This document shows positions 14,403 to 23,312 of a stretch of 64,000 nt of DNA, one piece after another (position 1 is the stretch's first letter; every line of letters starts with the position of its first letter). Location of the stretch: positions 1 through 64,000 of the forward strand of contig DEZI01000017.1 in assembly GCA_002364755.1 (NCBI GenBank), read 5' to 3'. A program made the position numbers and the translations under genes. The stretch is from Stenotrophomonas maltophilia. Lineage in GTDB: Bacteria; Pseudomonadota; Gammaproteobacteria; Xanthomonadales; Xanthomonadaceae. The notes below the pieces were generated by a model that worked only from the letters and a program-made list of their open reading frames with translations, had not been told where the DNA came from and made no database searches.

Positions 14403-16148
14403 TTAATCGGATGTGGACGCAGACGTCGCCCGCACCAAGCCGTCATTCTCGCGATGGACCCGACGGACCCGCTCGCGGGCGCTGTACAACCCGTTGTCGG
14501 CGCGATGGATGGTGTCGGCGACCAGCTCGCCAGGGGCATGCGTGGCGGCGCCCATGGAGAACGCGATCGGGGCGAGGCCGGCGTTATGCTCGTACCAGTC
14601 CAGCAGCGCCTGCAGGCGCTCGCGGGCCGGCTGGATCAGCACCACCATGAATTCATCGCCGCCCAGCCGGACTTCGCTTTCCCCGGCACCCAGGGGCGAG
14701 CGCAGGAAGGCAGCAAACTCGACAAGGACGGCATCGCCGCGACGATGGCCCTGGGTGTCGTTGACCTGTTTGAAGTGGTCCAGGTCGAACACTACGCAGG
14801 CCCAGGATTCGGTCTCCAGCTGTTCCAGACGGTGCAGGTAGCGGCGGTTGTGGCACAGGGTCAGCGGGTCGCGCTGGGACAGTTCGCGCAGGCGTTCTTC
14901 CTGCTGCCGCAGCGCGGTGACGTCCTGCGCGTGGCCGAGCACGAAGGGCGGGTGCGCCTCGCTGTCGAGGACGTTGTTGTAGGCCCAGTAGCGGCGGCTG
15001 CCATCGGCGGCGATCAGCTCGATCACGCCGGCGTCGGTGTGGTTGCTCTCGATCCGCGCCAGATAGGCCTTGAAGGCATCGCGCTTGTCCGCAGGCATCA
15101 GGTCGCACAGGCTGCGGCCGACCATCTGGCTCTCGGGGAACCCCAGCGACTGTACCGCCGCCGGGTTCACCGAGGTCACAGTGCCATCGAGGGTGTGCGT
15201 GCAGATCAGGCCCAGGCTGTAGTGGAAAAGGCGCCGGAAGCGCACCTCGCTGGCCTCCAGCGCGTCCAGCACCGCGCGTTCCTCGGTGATGTCCTGGATG
15301 GCCCCGACCAGGCGTGGCCGCCCCTCGACCTGCTGGCGGCTGCCGACCACGCGCGTCCAGATCGCGCGGCCGTCGGCGGTGGCCATTGGCAGCTGCACTT
15401 CCCACGGGGTTCCCGCTTCGATGCAGCGCTGCACCGAGGCCCTGATGATGGCGCGGCTGTCCTCGCGGTAGAACGAGAGGGCGCTGTCCAGGGTCGGCTG
15501 GTAGCTGGCCCGCACGCCATGGATCTGCTTGGTTTCGCGGGTCCAGCGCACCTCGTTGCTGGTCAGATCCAGTTCCCAGCCACCGACCTTGGCCGCAGTA
15601 TTGGTACGTTCGAGGAAATCCTCGCTGCGCTTGAGGTCGCTGTGCAGGCGCTGCGCCTGGTCGACTTTCAGCAGCAGCGTGGCGCGCTGTTCCAGTACCT
15701 GGGTGGTGACCCGGCCCAGGTGCACCATCAGTTCGCGCTGCGAGGGTGAAAGGACGCCGGGCATTGTGTCGAACAGACACAGGGTTCCGATGCGTGCGCC
15801 CTGCGCGCTACTGACCGGGATGCCGGCGTAATGGCGAATGCGCGGCCCGCCGGTGACCAGCGGATTACCGGCGAACATAGGATCCTGGCGCGCATCGGGA
15901 ACCTCCATGAACGCGTCGCGCTCGATGGCGTGCGTGCAGAAGGAAATGTCGCGCGGCGTTTCGCTGGTATCCGGCAGTCCGATATTGGCCTTGAACCATT
16001 GCCGGTGCTCGGCAACGATGGAGATCAGGCCCATCGGCATGCCGGTGGCGGCCTGGGCGGCGGCCACGATCGCATCGAAGACGGGTTCGGACGGAGTGTC
16101 GAGAACTCCCAGACGTTCGATCTCGCAAAGTCGGAAAGCTTCATCCAT
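14403..16148 (-). CDS. Diguanylate cyclase with GAF and two PAS domains
   Basis: This 581-residue cytosolic protein makes cyclic di-GMP. An N-terminal GAF domain (residues ~15-160, with HRQWFKANIGLPDTSETPRD) is followed by two PAS/PAC units (~175-290 and ~300-415). The C-terminal GGDEF domain has the intact active-site motif RLGGDEFMVV. No RxxD inhibitory site is seen five residues upstream, so product inhibition through that site is unlikely. No phosphodiesterase domain is fused. The start at 16148 is the best guess; an in-frame codon at 16193 cannot be excluded. Confidence 0.9.
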   Translation of the reverse strand: MDEAFRLCEIERLGVLDTPSEPVFDAIVAAAQAATGMPMGLISIVAEHRQWFKANIGLPDTSETPRDISFCTHAIERDAFMEVPDARQDPMFAGNPLVTGGPRIRHYAGIPVSSAQGARIGTLCLFDTMPGVLSPSQRELMVHLGRVTTQVLEQRATLLLKVDQAQRLHSDLKRSEDFLERTNTAAKVGGWELDLTSNEVRWTRETKQIHGVRASYQPTLDSALSFYREDSRAIIRASVQRCIEAGTPWEVQLPMATADGRAIWTRVVGSRQQVEGRPRLVGAIQDITEERAVLDALEASEVRFRRLFHYSLGLICTHTLDGTVTSVNPAAVQSLGFPESQMVGRSLCDLMPADKRDAFKAYLARIESNHTDAGVIELIAADGSRRYWAYNNVLDSEAHPPFVLGHAQDVTALRQQEERLRELSQRDPLTLCHNRRYLHRLEQLETESWACVVFDLDHFKQVNDTQGHRRGDAVLVEFAAFLRSPLGAGESEVRLGGDEFMVVLIQPARERLQALLDWYEHNAGLAPIAFSMGAATHAPGELVADTIHRADNGLYSARERVRRVHRENDGLVRATSASTSD

Positions 16149-16261
16149 AACTGGCGCGCTGGCTTCTGCGGGGAAGGGCGGGGCAGGCCCCACGCTAGTG
16201 GGGTAATTGTTAGCATCCCGCGTTGCTTGGTGATGCCCGCGTGAGGTCGGCCGACCGCGTC

Positions 16262-17212
16262 TCAGGTGTGTTTCGTCAGGGCGGCCCGCCGTGCAGCGAA
16301 GACTTCCGGGGTCTGCGGCTTGACGAACAATGCCACCAGCTCGGGAAATTCGTCCTTGACCGCCGTCTCGATACGGGTGATGCAGGCTTCGATCTGCGGT
16401 GTGCGGCGGTCGTCCTCGAACTCGGCACTGAGCATGGCGACCACTTGTTCCGGACCCATCTGCATGGTGGTCACGCCATTGGCACGCAGCACATCGGGAT
16501 CGGTCGCCGCCACCGCCATGATCCGCTTTGCCACCGCCGGGTGCGCCGGCTCACCCACCAGCAGGCCCTTGGTTTCGCGGGCAAGCAGGAAGGCGGTCAC
16601 CGCGAGCACGGCGGCGATGCACAGCGAGGCCACTCCGTCGAGCACGGGCATGTCCAGCAGCTGCGCAGCGAGCAGTCCGGCGAGCGCGAAGCCCAGGCCG
16701 AGCAGCGCCGCGCTGTCTTCCAGCAGCACCGTGAAAGTGGACGGGTCCTTGCTGCGCCGGAAGGCCTCGAAGTAGCCCATCGCCCCCTTGCTGCGGCGGA
16801 ACTCGCGCAGGGCGATGTACCACGAGCTGCCCTCGAACAGCAGTGATATGCCCAGCACTGTGTAGCTGAGGGCGTGGTTCGTGGCTGGCTGCGGATGGCG
16901 GATGTGCTGGATGCCTTCGTAGGCCGATACACCGGCGCCGGCGGCGAACACCAGCAGGGCGACGATGAAGCTCCAGAAATACAGCTCACGCCCATAACCG
17001 AACGGATGCAGCGTGTCGGGTGACTTCTCGGCACGGCGCAGGCCGTACAGCAGCAGGACCTCGTTGAGCGTATCGACCAGCGAATGCACGCCTTCGCTCA
17101 GCATGGCCGAACTGCCGGAGATGCCGGCGGCGACGAACTTGGCGATGGCGATGGCAAGGTTGCCGAACAGTGCGGCGTAGACGACCAGGCGTGAGCCTGT
17201 GGGAGCGGCCAT
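16262..17212 (-). CDS. Cation diffusion facilitator family transporter
   Basis: A 316-residue inner-membrane CDF antiporter that exports divalent metal ions. The first helix carries SAMLSEGVHSLVDTLNEVLL, where Ser/Glu/His/Asp align with CDF metal-binding residues, and the loop motif DTLHPFGYGRELYFW is diagnostic. Five to six helices are followed by a soluble C-terminal domain. The HPFGYGRE type is often annotated as FieF- or MMT1-like; the metal cannot be settled. Neither candidate start has a good ribosome-binding site; 17212 is chosen by family length. Confidence 0.88.
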   Translation of the reverse strand: MAAPTGSRLVVYAALFGNLAIAIAKFVAAGISGSSAMLSEGVHSLVDTLNEVLLLYGLRRAEKSPDTLHPFGYGRELYFWSFIVALLVFAAGAGVSAYEGIQHIRHPQPATNHALSYTVLGISLLFEGSSWYIALREFRRSKGAMGYFEAFRRSKDPSTFTVLLEDSAALLGLGFALAGLLAAQLLDMPVLDGVASLCIAAVLAVTAFLLARETKGLLVGEPAHPAVAKRIMAVAATDPDVLRANGVTTMQMGPEQVVAMLSAEFEDDRRTPQIEACITRIETAVKDEFPELVALFVKPQTPEVFAARRAALTKHT

Positions 17213-17231
17213 GTCAGGGGGCAGGTGGAAT

Positions 17232-17261
17232 GGACACCCCATGGTGCGATGGGGGGTGTCC
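17232..17261 (-). terminator. Stem-loop between the Inh-type gene and the CDF gene
   Basis: GGACACCCC and GGGGTGTCC form a perfect 9-base stem around a 12-base loop, 20 bases past the stop of the inhibitor gene. The U-rich tail is weak, so the call is a probable rather than certain terminator. Confidence 0.5.
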
Positions 17262-17281
17262 GTGCCGCGTATACGGTCCGC

Positions 17282-17950
17282 TCAACGCTGCCGCGGGTTG
17301 AGGTAGATGCGGGTGCCGTCCGACTCGCGGCGGCCCGACCAGCGTCCGCCACCGCTCGGGCGGAAGCGGCCGATGACCTGGTTGCTGGTATCGGTCAGCA
17401 GCAGCTGGTTGCCGGACAGCAGCCAGCGGTTGACCGGGTAGAAGCCATCGGGGCAGCCAGCCGGCACCCACGCGCCGTAGCCGCCGAACCACTGGCTGTC
17501 CTTCAGGGTGATGGTGCAGCTGCTGCCGTTCTCCTGACCCAGCGTCCAGTCGCCGAACAGATCGCTGTCGTTGATCGGGGGGCCACCGCGGTGGCGGTCA
17601 TGGCCCCAGTCGTCACCGCGGTTGTCGGGGCGGCCAATGTCCACTTCCACGTCGGAAACGTGGCTGCGTGATTCCGAATGCGAACTGCCGGTGGTCGTGG
17701 TCTCGGTGGTCATCGATCCCATGTTGCCGAAACCGGAATCGCCCTGCGTCTGGTCGCTGCCATCCTTGCCGGTGCCGGTGCCGGTGTCCGACTGGGCGGT
17801 GACGGTGGTCTGCGAGCTGCTGCTGGATGACTGCGTGGTGGTGGAGTCCTGGCCGAATCCGATCGACGCGTCCTGGGCCACGGCAGCGGCAGGGAGGGCA
17901 AGGCTGCACAGCGCCAGCAGCCCGTAGTGCCGAAAGAGCTTGGCCATCAT
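17282..17950 (-). CDS. Secreted AprI/Inh-type metalloprotease inhibitor domain protein
   Basis: This 222-residue protein begins with a Sec signal peptide (LLALCSLALPAAAVAQD). A low-complexity linker of about 85 residues, rich in Ser, Thr, Asp and Gly, leads to a C-terminal Inh/AprI beta-barrel domain (LFGDWTL, CTITLKDSQWFGG, and WLLSGNQLLLTD). Inh proteins protect the periplasm from the cell's own secreted serralysin-like proteases. The linker is unusual for AprI, which is normally little more than the barrel. GAGGA five bases before tandem ATG codons fixes the start at 17950. No protease gene is adjacent. Confidence 0.82.
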   Translation of the reverse strand: MMAKLFRHYGLLALCSLALPAAAVAQDASIGFGQDSTTTQSSSSSSQTTVTAQSDTGTGTGKDGSDQTQGDSGFGNMGSMTTETTTTGSSHSESRSHVSDVEVDIGRPDNRGDDWGHDRHRGGPPINDSDLFGDWTLGQENGSSCTITLKDSQWFGGYGAWVPAGCPDGFYPVNRWLLSGNQLLLTDTSNQVIGRFRPSGGGRWSGRRESDGTRIYLNPRQR

Positions 17951-18154
17951 GGAATCCTCGTTGGGGAACGCTGAAACCGCTGATCTGCGCGTGGTGCGGC
18001 AGCCTCCCGCACCGGCGGAGCATAGCGCCGGCTGTGGGGGGCGGCGTGAGGGTGGCGTGCGGATGCAGGGCCCCCGCGCGTGGCCGGTGCAATGTGAACG
18101 GGGCAGACCGGGGCTGGGGCTACACTGCGAATTCACCCACGCGGGGCAGTCCCG

Positions 18155-18530
18155 ATGTCCGCAGCAGACCCTGGCCCCTTGGTTCGAAAACGGGCGACGC
18201 AGGAGTGCCGCTCGATCATCGCGGCATTGTCGGCGTCGGACGATCCGCATGCCGCCATCCATGCCGCGCGCAAGGCGATCCGCCGCCTGCGGGCGCTGCT
18301 GGCGCTGTTGCAGGATTCGGAGATGGAGCTGAAGGACGAGGAGCGCAGCTTGCAGCGTCTGGGCGACAGCCTGTCCGATCTGCGCGACGCCCATGTGGTG
18401 GTGCGGGCCGCGGTCTAGCTGCCGGGCGCGCACGCGGCCGCAGCGTGGCCGGTCATCACCGCCCGCCTGGTCCAGCGCCGCGACCGTATCGACGCCGCCG
18501 TGGTCGCGTCGGGCCGCGCCTGGCGAAGGC
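18155..18530 (+). pseudogene. CHAD domain gene remnant
   Basis: An 87-codon frame (18155-18418) encodes the beginning of a CHAD domain: a helix with HAARKAIRRLRALLALLQDS and then RLGDSLSDLRDAHVVVRA, which match the conserved His and Arg helices that bind polyphosphate. A TAG ends it at 18416-18418. The same frame continues beyond the stop with CHAD-like sequence (WPVITARLVQRRDRIDAAV) to about 18530, where it meets a REP element. The gene has therefore a premature stop and has lost its 3' part. It may still yield an 87-residue fragment. Confidence 0.7.
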
Positions 18531-18549
18531 CTTCAGGTGCCGCTGCGCT

Positions 18550-18572
18550 CGCCGGGCATGGCCCGGCGCTAC
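18550..18572. repeat. Single GTAG REP element
   Basis: CGCCGGGC-ATG-GCCCGGCG followed by CTAC is the same element as the pair at 6674-6747, including flanking GCTGCGC. It sits between the CHAD remnant and the mocA-like stop codon and probably marks the breakpoint that truncated the CHAD gene. Confidence 0.8.
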
Positions 18573-18578
18573 CGGTCG

Positions 18579-19175
18579 TCATTCCGGCGGCGTATCGATC
18601 CACCCGGCGGCAGATGCGGCGCGTAGATCATCCGGGTTGTCGATGTCACGAAGGCACACGTCGCTGGCACAAAGGGCGACGCCCGGGGTCTGCCGCAGGC
18701 GGCGACCGAAACCGTGTTCGCTGCCGCCCTGCGGCAGGTCGTTGAACCAGGCGGCGGGGACGACGGCCGGCGAGCCCGGCACACCGCCTTCCAGCGTGGC
18801 CGCGCAATGGCACGGCGTGCTGGCGGCGGCGTCGAGCAGGGCACGAAGATGTGCTGCATGGAGGCGAGGCTGGTCACAGACCAGCACCAGCACCCGGCGG
18901 GCGGAACCAAGGTGCGGCGCTGCCAGCAGGAGGCTGCTGCCGATCCCCAGCCCGGGTGTGGGATTCTGCACCTGGATGGCACGCAGTCCGGTCAGCTCCC
19001 AACCGAAGGCAGGGTCCTGCGGCGTCAGTACGACAAGCACGTCCGGATGTGTCTCAGACGCCAGCCGCGCTGCGCGCCGCAGCAGTGATTCGCCATTGAC
19101 CTGAAGCCACTGCTTGGGTCGGCCCAGCCGATGGCTCAGCCCGGCGGCGAGCACCACAGCAGCGTGCCCGCTCAT
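18579..19175 (-). CDS. mocA: MobA-like NTP transferase, probable molybdenum cofactor cytidylyltransferase
   Basis: A 198-residue nucleotidyltransferase with the N-terminal signature VVLAAGLSHRLGRPKQWL and the metal-binding VCDQPRL near residue 100. MocA attaches CMP to molybdopterin to form the MCD cofactor used by xanthine-oxidase-family enzymes, including PaoABC. Position as last gene of a paoABC-xdhC operon, overlapping xdhC by four bases, supports MocA over MobA. It is close to family length. Substrate choice is inferred from context. Confidence 0.82.
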   Translation of the reverse strand: MSGHAAVVLAAGLSHRLGRPKQWLQVNGESLLRRAARLASETHPDVLVVLTPQDPAFGWELTGLRAIQVQNPTPGLGIGSSLLLAAPHLGSARRVLVLVCDQPRLHAAHLRALLDAAASTPCHCAATLEGGVPGSPAVVPAAWFNDLPQGGSEHGFGRRLRQTPGVALCASDVCLRDIDNPDDLRAASAAGWIDTPPE

Positions 19176-20161
19176 GTACCGCCCAGTGCGCTGCCATGAC
19201 GCCATGCCTGCAGCTGGGCGGTGATGCTCAGGGCGATCGCCTCGGGCCCCCGTCCGCCCAGTGCCAGGCCGATGGGTGAGCGCAGCCGGGGCTGAAGTGC
19301 GGCGCGCGTTTCTGCATTCAGCACCTTGAACAGATCCTCCCTGCGCTGGCGAGGGCCCAACAACCCGATGAAAGGAATTCCTGATAGGGCAAGCAATCGC
19401 AACGCATCCAGGTCCAGCTCGAAGTTGTGGTGCATGACCAGTGCCGCATCCACCTGGCGGTCTGCTTGCACCTCGATGTTCTGCTGCACCAATGGCAGGC
19501 GCGCCTGCCACGCCCTTCGCGGCTCCACGATCTGTATGAGCCAGCCCTGGTGTTCCAGCATCGGCACCAGCGTCAAGGCCTCAGGTCCAGCGCCATGCAG
19601 CTGTACCAGCGGTGGCCGGTGCCACTGCAGGCGCCATGCACTGGTGTCGATGGCCTCGTCGCTCTCGAGCACCGGCACTTGGGTGCAGAACGAAGATCCA
19701 GCGCAGCGACCTTCTACAAGACCCGTGGTTGCCAGGGACATGTACAGGGTGTCGCGGCCCTGCAGCCAGGCCTCCAGACAGCCTGCCAGGCCCGGCAACT
19801 CATTCAATGGCAGCAGCGCGATCCACTGGCAGCCGCGGCAGCCCACAGCGTTGCCGGAGAACAGCGCAGCATCATCGCGGGTATCAATCTTTACCCAGCT
19901 GAGCTGCCCTTCCTCTGCGACCCTGCGGGCCGCACGTGCGAGTTCCGGTTCGAGGCAGCCGCCACTGAGCCAGCCGACCTGTTCGTCGCCGGCAAACAAG
20001 ACGCAGGTGCCCGCACGGCTGTAGGTCGAGCCCTCGGTCTTCACCACGATGGCCAGCACCGCCGGAGAGCGCATGCGCGCCGCATCGGAGGCAGCGCGCA
20101 GGGCGGGCCGCGCATTGCCCGTTTCAAGGTCCAGCGGCGCCGGAAAGAGCGCCGTGGTCAT
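19172..20161 (-). CDS. XdhC/PaoD family molybdenum cofactor insertion protein
   Basis: A 329-residue XdhC-family chaperone that binds Mo cofactor, helps its sulfuration and inserts it into the large subunit. The N-terminal XdhC domain has TEGSTYSRAGTCVL and SGGCLEPEL near residues 40-70; the C-terminal Rossmann-like domain has VDAALVMHHNFELD and a GLLGPRQRREDL stretch, then GLALGGRGPEAIALSI. It overlaps the molybdopterin subunit gene by four bases. In E. coli the equivalent gene paoD follows paoABC, so the same role is inferred. Confidence 0.9.
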   Translation of the reverse strand: MTTALFPAPLDLETGNARPALRAASDAARMRSPAVLAIVVKTEGSTYSRAGTCVLFAGDEQVGWLSGGCLEPELARAARRVAEEGQLSWVKIDTRDDAALFSGNAVGCRGCQWIALLPLNELPGLAGCLEAWLQGRDTLYMSLATTGLVEGRCAGSSFCTQVPVLESDEAIDTSAWRLQWHRPPLVQLHGAGPEALTLVPMLEHQGWLIQIVEPRRAWQARLPLVQQNIEVQADRQVDAALVMHHNFELDLDALRLLALSGIPFIGLLGPRQRREDLFKVLNAETRAALQPRLRSPIGLALGGRGPEAIALSITAQLQAWRHGSALGGT

Positions 20162-22359
20162 GCGAGGTCCGGCAGGCCTGCCAGCAGCTTGTCCAGCGTC
20201 AGCGGGTAATTCCTGACCCGTACACCGGTTGCGTTGTAGACGGCGTTGGCGATGGCGGCACTGACACCGCACAAGCCCAGCTCGCCGACGCCCTTGGCTT
20301 TCATGGGCGAGGACACGGCATCGGCCTCGTCGAGGAACACCACCTCCTGGTGCGGCACATCGGCATGCACCGGAACCTCGTAGCCTGCCAGGTCATGGTT
20401 GACGAAGAAGCCCAGGCGCGGGTCGACGACCAGCTCTTCCGACAGCGCAGCGCCGATGCCCATCGTCATCGCGCCGATGACCTGGCTGCGCGCCGTGGTC
20501 GGATTGAGGATGCGCCCCGCAGCGCAGACGGCCAGCATCCGCCGGATGCGCGTTTCGCCTGTCGCGACATCAACGCCCACCTCGACGAAATGCGCGGCGA
20601 AGGTCGATTGCTGGAACTTCTCCTGCAGGGTGCCAAACTCGATGCTGTCCTCGGCAACGACTTCGCCACTGCGAGTTGCCTCTGTCAGGGCAGCGCGTCG
20701 TTGCCCATCGATGACATGGCCGTCTTCGAACCGTGCCACGGCAGCATCCATTCCCAGAGCGCTGGCGACCTTGGTCCGCAATGCCATGCAGGCCGCGTAG
20801 ACACCTGCAGTAGAACTGTTGGCACCCCACTGGCCACCGGAGCCGGCGGCAACCGGAAAGCGCGAGTCGCCCAGCTTCACCGTGACCTGTTCCAAGGGAA
20901 CACCCAGCATCTCTGCAGCGGTCTGGCCGATGATGGTGTAGCTACCGGTGCCGATATCGGTCATGTCGGTCTCGACGGTCACGTGCCCATCAGTGGCGAG
21001 GCGCACGCGCGCGCCGGACTTCATCACCAGGTTGTTGCGGAAGCCCGCTGCCACACCCATGCCGACCATCCAGCGTCCATCTCGATTGGCGGCCGGGACA
21101 GTGCTGCGACGCTCCCAGCCGAAGCGCGAGGCGCCCGACTGCAGGCACTGCACCAGTTGTCGCTGCGAAAATGGGCGAGACGGATCGCTGGGGTCGACCT
21201 GCGTATCGTTGCGGATGCGGAACTCGATCGGATCCAGTCCGACCTTCTCTGCCATCTCATCCATGGCGATTTCCAGGGCCATCAGTCCGGGCGTCTCGCC
21301 GGGCGCGCGCATCGCATTGCCTTCGGGAAGATCCAGCGCAGCCAATCGCATGGCCGCCAGCCGATGCGCGCCGGCATACAGAAAGCGGGTCTGCTGCACG
21401 GCTTCCTCGGGCGAGCCGCCCGGCAGGTTGCCTGACCAGGATTCGTGTCCGATGGCGGTCAACGTTCCGTTTTGGGATGCGCCCAGCCGGATGCGCTGGA
21501 TGGTCGCGGGGCGGTGGGTCGTATTGTTGGCGACCAGCGGGCGCTGCAGCGCCACCTTGACCGGGCGCTTCGCCGCACGTGCCGCGAGCGCTGCGAGAAG
21601 GGCATCGGAGCGCAGGAACAGCTTTCCGCCGAAGCCGCCGCCAATGTAAGGCGAAACCAGCCGTACATTGTCCTTGGGTATGCCCAGCGTCCTGGCCAGG
21701 TCCGTTCGACCCCAGTCGATCATCTGGTTGGATGTCCATACGGTCAGGTGGTCACCGTCCCAGGCCGCCAGCGTTGCATGCGGCTCCATCATGGCGTGTG
21801 ACTGATCAGGAGTGTGATACGTCACATCGAGGGTGATGTCGGCCTGCTGGAACGCCTTTTCGAAATCGCCCACCCGGGCATCGGGTTCGGCCGTTTTCAG
21901 TGCCGCCTCATCCTTGCGGGCCGCAGCCAGGTCGAATGAGCCGTGCCGGGGCGCATAGCGCACGCGGACCTTGGCGGCCGCCGCGCGTGCCTGCTCGAAG
22001 GTCTCGGCAACCACCACCGCCAGCGCCTGATGATAGTGGCTGATGGTCGGGCCACCGAGCAGCGGCGCAGCGTTTCGCTTCACGCGCTGCAGCGGCCCCG
22101 CAGTGTCGGCAGTGACGATGGCCAGGACGCCTGGCGAGCGGCGGGCGGGCTCAAGATCCAGTGACGCGATGGTTCCGGTGGCGATCCCTGCGCCGACCAC
22201 CACGCCGTAAGCCGGCGTTTCGGGCAGCGCGTCGTACCACTCGTAGGCGTAGGTTGCCTTTCCCGAGACTTTCAATGGACCGTCGATGCGGGGATGCGGT
22301 TGCCCGACGACCTTTTTTGCATCGATGGGATTGGTGCCAGCAGGCGTAGTGAACTTCAT
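20158..22359 (-). CDS. paoC: Periplasmic aldehyde oxidoreductase, molybdopterin subunit (PaoC-like)
   Basis: A 733-residue xanthine-oxidase-family large subunit, almost exactly the size of E. coli PaoC (YagR). It starts VVGQPHPRIDGPLKVSGKA, has the cofactor segment YIGGGFGGKLFLRSDALL, the substrate-channel APGETPGLMALE, and the catalytic-glutamate region GVGELGLCGVSAAIANA near the C-terminus. With PaoA and PaoB it oxidises aldehydes to acids in the periplasm. The start at 22359 overlaps the FAD-subunit stop by four bases. Confidence 0.92.
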   Translation of the reverse strand: MKFTTPAGTNPIDAKKVVGQPHPRIDGPLKVSGKATYAYEWYDALPETPAYGVVVGAGIATGTIASLDLEPARRSPGVLAIVTADTAGPLQRVKRNAAPLLGGPTISHYHQALAVVVAETFEQARAAAAKVRVRYAPRHGSFDLAAARKDEAALKTAEPDARVGDFEKAFQQADITLDVTYHTPDQSHAMMEPHATLAAWDGDHLTVWTSNQMIDWGRTDLARTLGIPKDNVRLVSPYIGGGFGGKLFLRSDALLAALAARAAKRPVKVALQRPLVANNTTHRPATIQRIRLGASQNGTLTAIGHESWSGNLPGGSPEEAVQQTRFLYAGAHRLAAMRLAALDLPEGNAMRAPGETPGLMALEIAMDEMAEKVGLDPIEFRIRNDTQVDPSDPSRPFSQRQLVQCLQSGASRFGWERRSTVPAANRDGRWMVGMGVAAGFRNNLVMKSGARVRLATDGHVTVETDMTDIGTGSYTIIGQTAAEMLGVPLEQVTVKLGDSRFPVAAGSGGQWGANSSTAGVYAACMALRTKVASALGMDAAVARFEDGHVIDGQRRAALTEATRSGEVVAEDSIEFGTLQEKFQQSTFAAHFVEVGVDVATGETRIRRMLAVCAAGRILNPTTARSQVIGAMTMGIGAALSEELVVDPRLGFFVNHDLAGYEVPVHADVPHQEVVFLDEADAVSSPMKAKGVGELGLCGVSAAIANAVYNATGVRVRNYPLTLDKLLAGLPDLA

Positions 22360-23312
22360 GCGTGCGCCCTCACGTCCTGCAGGATGGATGCCAGCGTGCG
22401 TTCGGCCAGCACCGCCTTGAAGCGGTTCTGGTCGGTCGGTGCCGCACCCTGCAGCAGCGTCGACATGACCGCCTTGGCTCCCTGCGGCAGCGCGGCGTCG
22501 GCGGCGTCGCTGCGCCATGGCTTGTAGGCCACGCCGCCCAGCGCGATGCGTCCGCTGCCATCGGCCTGCACGATGGCAGCAACCGAAACCAGCGCAAACG
22601 CGTAGGAAGCGCGGTCACGCACTTTCCGATAGACCTGGCTGCCACCTGCCGGGGGAGGCAGGATCACCGCCTGGATCAGCTCGCCACGCACCAGCGTGGT
22701 CTCAAGGTGTGGCGTTGCTCCCGGCGGGCGGTACAGTGCATCCAGCGCGATGAGCCGACGCGCGCCGTCGGCACGCAGTGTTTCCACCGATGCGCCCAAT
22801 GCCATCATGGCGACCGCCATGTCGCTGGGATGCGTGGCGATGCAGTCTGCGCTGCCGCCGATGATCGCCAGTTGCCGGCTTGCGCCTCCAACTGCGGCAC
22901 AGCCGCTGCCCGGCAGGCGCTTGTTGCAGGCCTGGGCCGTATCGTAGAAGTAGGGGCAGCGCGTGCGTTGCAGCAGATTGCCTGCCGTGGTTGCCTTGTT
23001 GCGCAGCTGTCCCGAGGCACCCGACACCAGCGCCCGGGTCAGCAAGCCGTAGTCGCGGCGGACGCGGGCGTCTGCGGCCAGATCGGTATTGCGCACGAGT
23101 GCACCGATCCGGAGGCCGCCGTCGGCCGTCGCTTCGATACCATCCATGCCCAGCCCGTTGACATCGATCAGATGCGTCGGCGTTTCCACTTCCAGCTTCA
23201 TCAGGTCGAGCAGGTTGGTGCCCCCTGCGATGAAGCGTGCGCCCGGTGCGCGCGTGGCGGCGGCAATGGCATCGGCCGCGCTGGCGGGGCGTTCAAAAGT
23301 GAATGCCCTCAT
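22356..23312 (-). CDS. paoB: Periplasmic aldehyde oxidoreductase, FAD subunit (PaoB-like)
   Basis: This 318-residue FAD-binding subunit has the same length as E. coli PaoB (YagS). FIAGGTNLLDLMKL is the FAD pyrophosphate motif. The insertion with CPYFYDTAQACNKR and GSGCAAVGG carries the cysteines that bind the extra [4Fe-4S] cluster of PaoB-type subunits. It has no signal peptide and would be carried through Tat with PaoA. The gene overlaps both neighbours by four bases. Confidence 0.93.
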   Translation of the reverse strand: MRAFTFERPASAADAIAAATRAPGARFIAGGTNLLDLMKLEVETPTHLIDVNGLGMDGIEATADGGLRIGALVRNTDLAADARVRRDYGLLTRALVSGASGQLRNKATTAGNLLQRTRCPYFYDTAQACNKRLPGSGCAAVGGASRQLAIIGGSADCIATHPSDMAVAMMALGASVETLRADGARRLIALDALYRPPGATPHLETTLVRGELIQAVILPPPAGGSQVYRKVRDRASYAFALVSVAAIVQADGSGRIALGGVAYKPWRSDAADAALPQGAKAVMSTLLQGAAPTDQNRFKAVLAERTLASILQDVRAHA

